Below, piece by piece: positions 1-8,299 of a stretch of DNA of 10,285 nucleotides; position 1 is the stretch's first letter, and every line of letters begins with the position of its first letter. Below the pieces are notes generated by a model that was not told the origin of the DNA, searched no databases, and was given only the letters and a program-made list of their open reading frames with translations. Source of the DNA: an uncultured Ruminococcus sp. GTDB lineage: Bacteria; Bacillota; Clostridia; Oscillospirales; Ruminococcaceae. Made by a program: the position numbers and the translations under genes. The stretch covers positions 1-10,285 of the forward strand of contig CAMCOJ010000048.1 in NCBI GenBank assembly GCA_945876405.1, in the 5' to 3' direction.

Positions 1-114
1 AAATTCCCAGACTCTCAAGGATAATTAGTCCCGAAAATCCGGAAGTTTTCGTATATAGTACAGGCAAAGTGAATATATTTTAAAGAAACAAGAAAATATG
101 CGGAGGGAAAATAC

Positions 115-2748
115 GTGACAGGACTGACTACGGAAAAGGCGAAAAAGCTGCTGGAAGAGAACGGGTACAATACATTTGCAGAGGAGAAAAAATCAAAGCC
201 CCTGAAAATATTTATAAACCAGTTCCGGGATATAATGGTTATGATTCTGCTTGCTGCTACTGTTATATCTGTATTTTTAGGAGAAATTTATGACTCTGTA
301 ACTATAATACTTATAGTATTCCTCAACGCCGTGCTTGGATTCATACAGGAATACAAAACCGAAAAAACACTTGAAGCGCTGAAAAAAATCACTTCACCAT
401 CTGCAAAGGTTTACCGTGACGGAAAGCTTACTGTTATCAAAGCTTCTGAGATAGTTGTTTCGGACATTGCGGAAGTTGAAGCAGGAGACAAGGTGCCTGC
501 TGACTGTGTAATATTAAATTCCACACGACTTCGTGCAGATGAATCAGTCCTCACCGGAGAATCGGTTCCGGTTTCAAAACACCCCGGAAATGCTGATGAA
601 ACTGATAATTCTCTTAACAAACCTTCCGTAATATATGCCGGTACCATAATAACTGAAGGCCATGCTTCCGTCCGTGTTATAGCCACAGGAAAAGAAACCC
701 AGATTGGAAAGATATCCGGTATGATTTCCGGGATAGAAGAGGAACTTACACCTCTTCAGAAAAGGCTTGCCGAACTTGGAAAAACTGTTGCGATACTGTG
801 CATAGCAGTCTGCATTATAGTATTTGCAGCTGGTATACTGCGCGGAGAAGATGTATTTGCGATGCTTATGACCGGTATAACAATTGCAATTGCAGCAATC
901 CCTGAAGGGCTTCCAGCTACCGTTACCATCGCACTTGCACTTGCTGTAAACCGTATGCTTAAACAGAAGGCTCTGGTAAACAGACTGCACAGCGTTGAAA
1001 CACTGGGCTGCACCTCGGTAATCTGTTCAGATAAAACAGGAACCATAACCGAAAATAAAATGACGGTTACAAATATACTTGCAGGCACTGACGAATATAA
1101 GACTGAAGGAACCGGATACAGCATATCCGGCTGTATCCGTGATGAAAACGGAGGAATGATAAATACCGCCTCCTCACCTGTGCTGAAAAAGCTCCTTATA
1201 TCATGCGTGCTCTGCAGCACCGCATCAATATCCGGAAATACCGGTGCAGTACAGAGAAACCGTGCAGCAGTCAGATCCGAAGGACAGTGGAAGGTAACCG
1301 GAGACCCGACAGAAGCCGCTCTGCTTATTGCCGCTGCTAAAGGAAATATCCTTTCTGAAAATCTCGAAAGCCAGTACAGAAAAATAAATGAAATCCCCTT
1401 TGATTCTGAAACACGTTCCATGACAGTAACGGTAAGAACACCTGACGGAAATAAAATGATAATCATGAAGGGAGCACCCGATGTTATTCTGAAAAACTGC
1501 TCCTTCATTGAAACCGAAAACGGAATTGTCCCTATGGATATACAGACAAGAAAAAAGATAGAGGAAACCGTTGTAAAATATTCTGATTCTGCTCTCAGAG
1601 TTCTTGCGTTTTCAACAAAGCTTTCTTCAAATGTGGAAAACGACACCTCATGTATGGTATTTACCGGACTTACAGGAATGATAGACCCGGTCAGAAAAGA
1701 GGCTAAAAAAGCCATTCGCCTCTGCAGAAATGCAAGCATTGATACAGTTATGATAACAGGTGACCATAAAAACACCGCTGTTGCAATAGCAAGAAAAGCC
1801 GGAATACTACGTGGAAAAAAAGCAATAACAGGCGATGAACTTGACAGAATGAGCGACAGCGAACTCTGTAACAGTATCGACGATTATTCTGTATTTGCAA
1901 GGGTAAATCCCTCCCACAAACTGAGACTTGTAAAAACGTACAAACAGAAGGGGCATATAGTAACCATGACCGGAGACGGTGTAAATGATGCTCCTGCAAT
2001 AAAGGAAGCAGATGTGGGAGTTGCTATGGGCGTTACAGGTACTGATGTAGCCAAACAGGCTGCTGACGTAATTCTTATGGATGACAACTTTGCCACACTT
2101 GTCAGTGCTGTTGAGCAGGGCCGCTGCATATATTCAAACATCAGAAAATTTGTGCGTTACCTTCTCTCCTGCAATATCGGTGAAGTTCTGACTATGTTTG
2201 CTGGAATAATAATGGGATACCCCGTTGTTCTTCTTCCGACACAGCTCCTGCTTGTAAACCTCCTCACTGACGGACTTCCGGCCGTTGCCCTCGGTGTTGA
2301 ACCGTTTGATGAAGCAGACATGAAAAAGCCGCCGAGAAAGGCTTCAGAGAGCTTCTTCTCAGGCGGACTTATGAGTAAAATAATTTTTCGCGGAATAATG
2401 ATCGGTCTGTGTACTCTGGGCAGCTTTTCAACTATCCTGAAAATGACCGGCAGCACTGAGCATGCAAGAACCGCTGCCCTTGTAACACTCGTTTTCTCAC
2501 AGCTGATCCATGTTTTCGAGTGCAAATCGGAAAACGGAAATATCTTCACAGTAAAATACTTCAGCAATCTGAAACTCATAGCTGCAGTTCTGATTTCCCT
2601 TGCAGTAATAACTGCCTCTGTATACCTGCCTGTATTTCAGCCTGTATTTTCAACTGTTCCCCTCGGCCGTAACGAACTGCTGGCCTCACTTGCATTTGCC
2701 GCAGCCATTCCGGTTGTAAACTGTTTTGTGAATCCGGGGAAAAAATAA
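115..2748 (+). CDS. Calcium-type P-type ATPase (P2A, PMCA/LMCA1-like)
   Basis: This is an 877-aa cation pump that should export Ca2+ from the cytoplasm using ATP. It carries the full P-type set: TGES actuator loop (147-150), PEGLP in M4 (263-267), phosphorylation motif DKTGT with Asp306, nucleotide-binding KGAP (452-455), TGDH (548-551) and the TGDGVNDAP hinge (619-627). An N-terminal cation-ATPase region and a C-terminal four-helix region (about 755-872) complete a full-length protein. Ca2+-site residues expected from SERCA are present: Glu264 in M4, Asn687 and Glu690 in M5, and Asn715, Thr718 and Asp719 in M6. The M8 position matching SERCA Glu908 appears to be Gln796, as in single-site pumps, although this alignment was done by eye. 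The start is GTG, chosen because GGAGG at 102-106 lies 8 nt upstream; the nearby ATG at 98 stops after six codons. It stands alone, convergent with the operon to its right. Family call is firm; Ca2+ over Mn2+ or another cation is inferred. Confidence 0.93.
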   Translation: MTGLTTEKAKKLLEENGYNTFAEEKKSKPLKIFINQFRDIMVMILLAATVISVFLGEIYDSVTIILIVFLNAVLGFIQEYKTEKTLEALKKITSPSAKVYRDGKLTVIKASEIVVSDIAEVEAGDKVPADCVILNSTRLRADESVLTGESVPVSKHPGNADETDNSLNKPSVIYAGTIITEGHASVRVIATGKETQIGKISGMISGIEEELTPLQKRLAELGKTVAILCIAVCIIVFAAGILRGEDVFAMLMTGITIAIAAIPEGLPATVTIALALAVNRMLKQKALVNRLHSVETLGCTSVICSDKTGTITENKMTVTNILAGTDEYKTEGTGYSISGCIRDENGGMINTASSPVLKKLLISCVLCSTASISGNTGAVQRNRAAVRSEGQWKVTGDPTEAALLIAAAKGNILSENLESQYRKINEIPFDSETRSMTVTVRTPDGNKMIIMKGAPDVILKNCSFIETENGIVPMDIQTRKKIEETVVKYSDSALRVLAFSTKLSSNVENDTSCMVFTGLTGMIDPVRKEAKKAIRLCRNASIDTVMITGDHKNTAVAIARKAGILRGKKAITGDELDRMSDSELCNSIDDYSVFARVNPSHKLRLVKTYKQKGHIVTMTGDGVNDAPAIKEADVGVAMGVTGTDVAKQAADVILMDDNFATLVSAVEQGRCIYSNIRKFVRYLLSCNIGEVLTMFAGIIMGYPVVLLPTQLLLVNLLTDGLPAVALGVEPFDEADMKKPPRKASESFFSGGLMSKIIFRGIMIGLCTLGSFSTILKMTGSTEHARTAALVTLVFSQLIHVFECKSENGNIFTVKYFSNLKLIAAVLISLAVITASVYLPVFQPVFSTVPLGRNELLASLAFAAAIPVVNCFVNPGKK

Positions 2749-2756
2749 AATCATGA

Positions 2757-2790
2757 AAGCTCTGTTAAGAATTAAACAGAGCTTCTTTTT
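2757..2790. terminator. Shared stem-loop terminator between convergent genes
   Basis: A perfect 10-bp stem (AAGCTCTGTT at 2757-2766 with AACAGAGCTT at 2775-2784) has an 8-nt loop and is followed by CTTTTT, an intrinsic terminator for the ATPase gene 8 nt after its stop codon. Read from the other strand, the hairpin is followed by an AT-rich, T-rich stretch, so it may also end the minus-strand operon. The last three sense codons and the stop of the YfhO gene lie inside the hairpin. Confidence 0.85.
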
Positions 2791-5342
2791 CTGCGTGTTG
2801 CCCGTCGTGATAAAGAAATAAAATCTGTCACAGCTACCGTGACAAGAATCATCAGCCCAACAGCCGAAAACGTTATTCCGGCCTTCCGCCATGGAGCATG
2901 ATACTCGGCACATATAACATGATGCCCTCTGGTTAATGGAAAACCGATAAAAGCTCCGCTGGTAATGCTGTATTCCTGCATCCTTCCATCTACTGTAATC
3001 CGGAATCCTTCATCATACGGAACAGTAATCATAAAATATCCGTCTTCGCTGCAGTCGATACTACCCGCAATAATGTCCCCGGATGTGAGTTCTTTGTCAA
3101 AAATAAACTCCCCGGTAAGTTTAACATCGTAAGGATAATCTATGGTATATGCCTTTATATTACTTACACTGTATTCCCCGTCACTGAATGTCATATTCAG
3201 TTCACTGATATCATCCTGGCCGTTTGCCGTAATTACAAAACTGAATTCTGTATTTCCGTTATAGTACTTCCAAAGCGGATTCGTTATAGTGTTTTTGCTT
3301 TGATTTATTCGGATACGTGCATCACGGGTATCTGAAAGATTTTCTGCATCCATAAAAATCAGCAGAATCCTGTCTCCGGAAATTCTGTCATCAAGTTTAA
3401 CTGAAGTACTGAACTCCCTGTCACTCTTTATTATGTATTTACCATCCGAAAATCTGATGTGTTCATTTTCAGGAATTTTTAAACCGTCATACTCCCTGCA
3501 GGTTGACTTAAAACTGCTTTTCACCTCATCTTCTGTAACGATGCATTTTACCAGAGCTTCCATACGCTCCGGAGAGGAAAGCTTATCAAAATCACGACGG
3601 CTGATAAGCATATCTGAACTTCGTCCGACAGGAAGTACATAGTCATTTTTATGCAAATACAAATCATTGTCTTTCATAACCTGAACATATCCGGTTTCCA
3701 TTTTCGGCTTTTTTGATACAACATACTTACTGCCCATAAAAATATTAAACAGAATATTGGAGGACCGCGTTATAAGTGCATTGTTCCGGTATTCATTTTC
3801 ATTTTCAATCATATCGAAATAAAAATCACTGTAATACTGATTACGCAGAGAAGAGTAAACATAAGAAGAATAATATTCTGAACTGTAAATCATATTAACT
3901 GTTTCCGTTCTTCTCACAGCAACTGAGCTTCTGACAACATTTTCTTCTGAAGAAATAACGTCAAGCATATCGTCTGTTATCCGTGAATTATTATACTCCA
4001 GCATATTTTTCGATATCAGATTATCATAACTATTCCCTGCTGTAAATGATATCAGTGTTGTAAACATCATGGAAAGAACGAGAAATACTTTCTTCTGCTT
4101 TATGATATAAACATACAAAAAAATACATGATATCAATGTGTCAGTTCCGATAACAGCTGTAGATAAATATTTTTTTATATCGTACTTCGGATTATAGAAT
4201 AAAAAACTAAGCAAAACACATATCAGCAGTATGAAAATCTGCCTTTTTATATCAGTTTTTTCTTTCTGAATTTCTTCGTACAGCTGTGCTGTAAGTATAA
4301 GGGAAAGTGGAATAAACGGAATAAGTACCTTTCCGTCAGCATACATACCGCCGTTCAGCAAAAGTACAAACACAGGAAATACAATTAATGCAGCCAGAAC
4401 TGTTCCAAGAAATTTTCCGGCTTTGTTTTTCTTAAGTGTCACTGCAAATACAACTGACAGTCCTGTAAAACACGAAAGCCCAAAAGCGTAAGGGGAAAGA
4501 CATATGACTGAAGGTACTGAAAACGGCAGCAGAGCAGATAAGCTGAATCCGGCTCCTGCACCTTTCCTTCCTGACAAAACAGCCTTAAGCGAAGGCAGTA
4601 GAAGTATTCCTGCTGTCATTACTGAAGTTATCATACATAGTGCAAATCTCATACCTGCTGACAGAAAAGCTTTTATACCAGACCTGTTTTGTCTGAGATA
4701 TGAATAAATGCTGTATGTAATTATTGCAAGAACTGATGGTATACTGAAAAACCAGCTTGTATACACAGTCAGTGAAGTAAACAGTATAAGCGGCGTTTTT
4801 ATATTTTTCTCAATAAATAAATCAGCAGATATCAGTGCAGCTATCAGAAAAGGCATGTAGTTTACAAACATTATATGTCTGTGACTGTTGAAAATCAGAG
4901 GCGGGGAAATCATAAAAAGAAATGATACTGCAAAAGCCGTACTGCTTCTGAATTTTCTGCTTATAAATACATAAAAAAGATTTATGCTTATCAGCATTTC
5001 TGCAATACTTGATATCTGTATATATTCCTTCATATCAACATATGGTAACAGATACGAAAGCATTACTGCCGGAGAAAACAATCCGTAATATGAAAAATAG
5101 TAAATATTTTCTCCTGCACCTATATGCGGTGCAAATTCCGGAAAAAGCTCTCCGGTTTCATAGAACAGATTTCTGAAATAATCCGGGAACACATAATGCT
5201 GACTGCACCAGTCAAGCGTTGACCCGTAAGCATATCTCAGACGTGTAACAGCAAGAACTGTCAGCAGGAAGACTGCCGACAGTACTATACAGTGAAATAC
5301 TGCATTGTTTTTTAATTCGTTTTTATTTATCTCTTTCTTCAT
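2772..5342 (-). CDS. YfhO-family multi-spanning membrane protein (putative GT-C-like glycosyltransferase)
   Basis: This is an 856-aa membrane protein of the YfhO family. Its N-terminus has one TM (about 16-33), then the family signature: GSTLDW, QHYVFPDYFRN and IGAGENIYYFSYYGLFSP (41-91). Further TMs fill the region up to about 435. A large probably extracytoplasmic domain follows (about 436-820), ending in the typical ITVPYDEGFRITVDG...GAFIGFPL...GHHVI block (772-810). A last TM (about 822-843) leads to a basic RRATRRKRSSV tail. In Bacillus and Listeria, YfhO/GtlB proteins are implicated in lipoteichoic-acid glycosylation outside the membrane; a similar surface-polymer role here is inferred. 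The ATG at 5342 is preferred because the hydrophobic segment follows it directly; in-frame ATGs at 5366 and 5360 would add 8 or 6 residues, and none has a strong Shine-Dalgarno. The start overlaps the deacetylase gene by 20 nt, suggesting translational coupling. The stop codon sits in the terminator loop. Confidence 0.85.
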   Translation of the reverse strand: MKKEINKNELKNNAVFHCIVLSAVFLLTVLAVTRLRYAYGSTLDWCSQHYVFPDYFRNLFYETGELFPEFAPHIGAGENIYYFSYYGLFSPAVMLSYLLPYVDMKEYIQISSIAEMLISINLFYVFISRKFRSSTAFAVSFLFMISPPLIFNSHRHIMFVNYMPFLIAALISADLFIEKNIKTPLILFTSLTVYTSWFFSIPSVLAIITYSIYSYLRQNRSGIKAFLSAGMRFALCMITSVMTAGILLLPSLKAVLSGRKGAGAGFSLSALLPFSVPSVICLSPYAFGLSCFTGLSVVFAVTLKKNKAGKFLGTVLAALIVFPVFVLLLNGGMYADGKVLIPFIPLSLILTAQLYEEIQKEKTDIKRQIFILLICVLLSFLFYNPKYDIKKYLSTAVIGTDTLISCIFLYVYIIKQKKVFLVLSMMFTTLISFTAGNSYDNLISKNMLEYNNSRITDDMLDVISSEENVVRSSVAVRRTETVNMIYSSEYYSSYVYSSLRNQYYSDFYFDMIENENEYRNNALITRSSNILFNIFMGSKYVVSKKPKMETGYVQVMKDNDLYLHKNDYVLPVGRSSDMLISRRDFDKLSSPERMEALVKCIVTEDEVKSSFKSTCREYDGLKIPENEHIRFSDGKYIIKSDREFSTSVKLDDRISGDRILLIFMDAENLSDTRDARIRINQSKNTITNPLWKYYNGNTEFSFVITANGQDDISELNMTFSDGEYSVSNIKAYTIDYPYDVKLTGEFIFDKELTSGDIIAGSIDCSEDGYFMITVPYDEGFRITVDGRMQEYSITSGAFIGFPLTRGHHVICAEYHAPWRKAGITFSAVGLMILVTVAVTDFISLSRRATRRKRSSV

Positions 5343-6036
5343 ATATTGTCCACATTTCATATTCATTCATGTGTTTTAATTTTTCTATTGTTCCAGCCTG
5401 TGAGCTGTATTTTTTTTCAAGGCTCTCCTTAAATTCAAGCTGAGGTGAACTTAATTTTTCCAGACTGTTTTTTATCTTTTCCATATCTGATTTTTTATAA
5501 TATTTTCCAAAGTAATACAACTCCGGTTGCGGATCACATATTTCATTATAAACATCTGTAACAGCTTTGCTGGTCATCCTATGATGCTGATGTCCGTACT
5601 CTCCGTTCGGGTTGTGTGTGACGATAAGTTTCCATTCCTTGTATCCCACAATTGTTTCCAAATCACATTTTATCATTTCGTATACATCCGCCCAATTGTC
5701 ACGCTTCCAGAAAATCTTATCGGGATAGTCAAGTATAAGACCACTGTTTCCGGAAGTGCTGATAACTTTTTGAAACTCTTCACTTCTTTTTCTGTTGCGT
5801 CCGTTTGTAACGCATACAACAAAATAGCCCTCATCCATAAGATGACCTCCGCCCCACAGAACTTCATCATCCGGGTGTGCAACTATCATAAGTTTATCTG
5901 CCTTACCGATATCTGCACACTGCAGGTCGCTTAAGTTAACAGGCTCAACGTTATATGCATATTTTTTTATCATGCACAGACCTGCAAAAACAACTGCTAC
6001 TGCAAAAGAAACCAGCAAAAATATTTTCTTTTTCAT
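5323..6036 (-). CDS. Membrane-anchored PIG-L/LmbE family de-N-acetylase
   Basis: This 237-aa protein belongs to the PIG-L (LmbE-like) zinc de-N-acetylases, which remove acetyl groups from N-acetylated amino sugars on glycolipids, thiol glycosides or antibiotics. The AHPDDE motif (53-58) and the GEYGHQHH motif (145-152) are visible. By analogy with MshB, His54, Asp57 and His152 would bind zinc, with Asp56 and His149 catalytic. Residues 1-28 are a basic-hydrophobic signal-anchor (MKKKIFLLVSFAVAVVFAGL) with no proper lipobox, so the catalytic domain is probably outside the membrane. The start at 6036 is favoured by AGGAG 5 nt upstream; an upstream in-frame ATG at 6099 would run into the kinase gene and add a non-signal-like extension. 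It follows the kinase gene by 25 nt with no hairpin between them. The substrate is unknown; a surface glycan is inferred from the anchor and the YfhO neighbour. Confidence 0.87.
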   Translation of the reverse strand: MKKKIFLLVSFAVAVVFAGLCMIKKYAYNVEPVNLSDLQCADIGKADKLMIVAHPDDEVLWGGGHLMDEGYFVVCVTNGRNRKRSEEFQKVISTSGNSGLILDYPDKIFWKRDNWADVYEMIKCDLETIVGYKEWKLIVTHNPNGEYGHQHHRMTSKAVTDVYNEICDPQPELYYFGKYYKKSDMEKIKNSLEKLSSPQLEFKESLEKKYSSQAGTIEKLKHMNEYEMWTIYEERDK

Positions 6037-6061
6037 GTTATCTCCTACTGTTAATAATTGC

Positions 6062-8296
6062 TCACACCACATCAAATTCAATATTTGCAGCAAACACATC
6101 TCCGTCCGTGCTTACGGAAAAACTTCCGCCGCAGGCTTCGGTAAAGCTCTTTGCTATTGAAAGACCAAGACCGCTTCCCTCTGTGGTTCGTGACTTGTCT
6201 CCGCGTGTAAATCTCTCTGTGATTTCTTCAGGTGTAAATGTCATCTCATAGGCTGCAGTGTTTTTGATATTGATACATACTTTTCCGTTTTCAGCACGGA
6301 GTTTTAAATATATCCTTGTACCGTTCATGGAGTATTTCAGTGCATTGTCAATGAGATTCTGAATGACACGGTACATTTTTCTGCCCTCTGCCATGATAAA
6401 TGCACTTTCCGCACCGATATCCGTTTTGATCTCACGTTCATATTTCCGCGAAGTCTCCTCCATATCGGCAAGTACCTGTCTTACAAGTATGACAGCGTCT
6501 ATCCTCTCAACATTTACGTCGGTACTGCTTGTCGCTTTTGCAAGGTCAAATACATCCGACACAATATTTTTAAGCCTTGCCGTTTTCTGCTCAAGTACCG
6601 AAACATAGTCCCTCGCCTCCGGCGGAAGTTCCTCTCTTGAAAGCAGGTCAACATAGCTTATAACTGAAGTAAGCGGGGTTTTAAGGTCGTGCGATACGTT
6701 TGTAACAAGTTCTATCTTCATTCTTTCGGATTTCAGCTGCTCGTCAACGGCATTCTGAATACCGTCGGATATGCGGTTCAGATTTGTTGTTGCACTGTAT
6801 GTAACACTGCCCCGGTCATCAATACACATAGTATAGTCACCCTCGCTTATTTTTGCAATATTTTCATAGAGTTTATTAAGTGCCTCCAGATCCTTTAAAC
6901 CGGAAAATGTGTATACAACAACAATAACAACAGCCGATGCGACAAAAAACAGAATGCTTTCGGTAAACAGGGTAATAACCGCTGATGTAAATCCTGCTGC
7001 CACGGCAAAGAGAATTCTGAGAAGAAATCTCTTTGTAAAGGCATCATTTCTCATCATTTCAAATTCAATTATTTTATCTTTTATTCTACTGCACACTTTA
7101 CCTGCTGTCTCTGTAATCAGGAATGTATCTTTTATATTTCTGCACTTTAATCTGTTGAGAAGTGAATCAACTGAAAATACAAGTATAAGATAAAGTATTC
7201 CTGCTATGGCAGTCCCTCCTGCTTTTACTTCAGTTTCTCCGAATCCGTGCCTTAAAAATCCGTTTATTATTCTGTCAAACTCAGATATATACAAATAGTA
7301 TACCATTCCTAAAGACAAAACCACAGCAATCACATGAAATTCACCGAATCTTCTGTCCTGAAATCTGAGTAAAAATCTGCCTTCGTTCTCGTTATATCCT
7401 CCCATTATTACAACATACACGGTCATCAGTCCGGCCAGTGCAATAAGTGCGATACACCAAACCATAGTACGCATGCTTTTCTGCTCAGCAGCATCTCTGA
7501 TTGTTTTAAATTTTTCATATTCATCTATGTGTTTCTGTATCGGAAGAATATTTATCCTTGCAGTATCACTGTATCCTATTTTCATATTTTCTGAACGCAA
7601 CGGGTTATCTGCATCAAAACTTGTATAGCTGTAACCATCATTATAAATACACGGTACAGGTGAGGTTCCGTCACTGTTCATATATATAACGGCTCCCAGA
7701 TCATCTGTATAGCTTTCCAGTCCTTCAGTATCATAAGTGTAAACCGCAATGCCCCGTCCGTCTGCATAATAATAATACATACCCGCATTATTGGTGTAGC
7801 ATCGGTTTGAATCGATATATCCGTAAAAATATTCCATGTATTCCGGTTCCGTGAGAATTTTGTTATTGTTTATATCGCATCTGGACTCATACATATATTT
7901 ACTGTCAGCTTTTTCTGAAAATATCTCTGGATTGTTTGAGTATTTTTCTCCGTTTATTTCTATACTATAATAATAGTTTTCAGATACGGGCAGTATCAGA
8001 TCTCCACTGCTGTCTGTAAGACCGATTCTTTTCATTTCACTTTCAAGAGACCGGCTGTCAGGGAGCGTATTTTTAGTGTACATCATATACATACTGACCA
8101 CTTTCCATGCCCAGCTGTTTATCTCCCGAAATTCATCAGCAGAATTCTCATGAATTAAATATGTGTTTTGGTTTATTTTACTGGCTGCGTTATTATTTAT
8201 CATATTTCCGACTGCTGCATACGCTGCACAGCAAACCAATGCAAATGCAGTAACAAGTGCCGCCACCCGCACCGATTTTTTCTTAAAAAAGCCCAT
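6062..8296 (-). CDS. Sensor histidine kinase with large extracytoplasmic sensor and six TM helices
   Basis: This is a 744-aa membrane histidine kinase and the partner of the regulator encoded just upstream. TM1 (about 11-30) is followed by an extracytoplasmic Tyr/Asn/Asp-rich sensor region (31-275), then TMs at about 277-298, 320-338, 360-378, 425-445 and 447-465. The positive-inside pattern of the loops fits six helices with the kinase in the cytoplasm. The H-box is VTNVSHDLKTPL with phospho-acceptor His536; the ATP-binding domain has the N-box QNLIDNALKYS (646-656) and the G-box GSGLGL (707-712). The usual DxGxG box is replaced by NIKNTAAYEM (676-685) before the conserved ERFTRGD segment, a variant I recall from other Clostridia kinases. 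GGAGGA ends 6 nt before the ATG and lies in the last codons and stop of the regulator gene, so the two are tightly coupled. The sensor ligand is unknown; two EF-hand-like loops are noted separately. Confidence 0.92.
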   Translation of the reverse strand: MGFFKKKSVRVAALVTAFALVCCAAYAAVGNMINNNAASKINQNTYLIHENSADEFREINSWAWKVVSMYMMYTKNTLPDSRSLESEMKRIGLTDSSGDLILPVSENYYYSIEINGEKYSNNPEIFSEKADSKYMYESRCDINNNKILTEPEYMEYFYGYIDSNRCYTNNAGMYYYYADGRGIAVYTYDTEGLESYTDDLGAVIYMNSDGTSPVPCIYNDGYSYTSFDADNPLRSENMKIGYSDTARINILPIQKHIDEYEKFKTIRDAAEQKSMRTMVWCIALIALAGLMTVYVVIMGGYNENEGRFLLRFQDRRFGEFHVIAVVLSLGMVYYLYISEFDRIINGFLRHGFGETEVKAGGTAIAGILYLILVFSVDSLLNRLKCRNIKDTFLITETAGKVCSRIKDKIIEFEMMRNDAFTKRFLLRILFAVAAGFTSAVITLFTESILFFVASAVVIVVVYTFSGLKDLEALNKLYENIAKISEGDYTMCIDDRGSVTYSATTNLNRISDGIQNAVDEQLKSERMKIELVTNVSHDLKTPLTSVISYVDLLSREELPPEARDYVSVLEQKTARLKNIVSDVFDLAKATSSTDVNVERIDAVILVRQVLADMEETSRKYEREIKTDIGAESAFIMAEGRKMYRVIQNLIDNALKYSMNGTRIYLKLRAENGKVCINIKNTAAYEMTFTPEEITERFTRGDKSRTTEGSGLGLSIAKSFTEACGGSFSVSTDGDVFAANIEFDVV

Positions 8297-8299
8297 CTT

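Noticed and set aside
32..51. Inverted repeat CGAAAA...TTTTCG upstream of the ATPase, with TCCGGA between the arms
   Set aside because: The stem is only 6 bp with no T-tract, and no clear -35/-10 pair could be placed around it.
756..1775. Long open frame (339 codons) antisense to the ATPase gene
   Set aside because: It lies wholly opposite a clearly coding P-type ATPase, has no recognisable domain and no good ribosome binding site; it is a codon-bias shadow.
2157..2579. 140-codon antisense open frame in the ATPase 3' region
   Set aside because: No domain, no translation signals, fully inside a strong gene.
5973..5984. Lipobox near Cys21 of the deacetylase
   Set aside because: The residues before the Cys are Ala-Gly-Leu, so -1 is Leu and not Gly/Ala; a signal anchor fits better.
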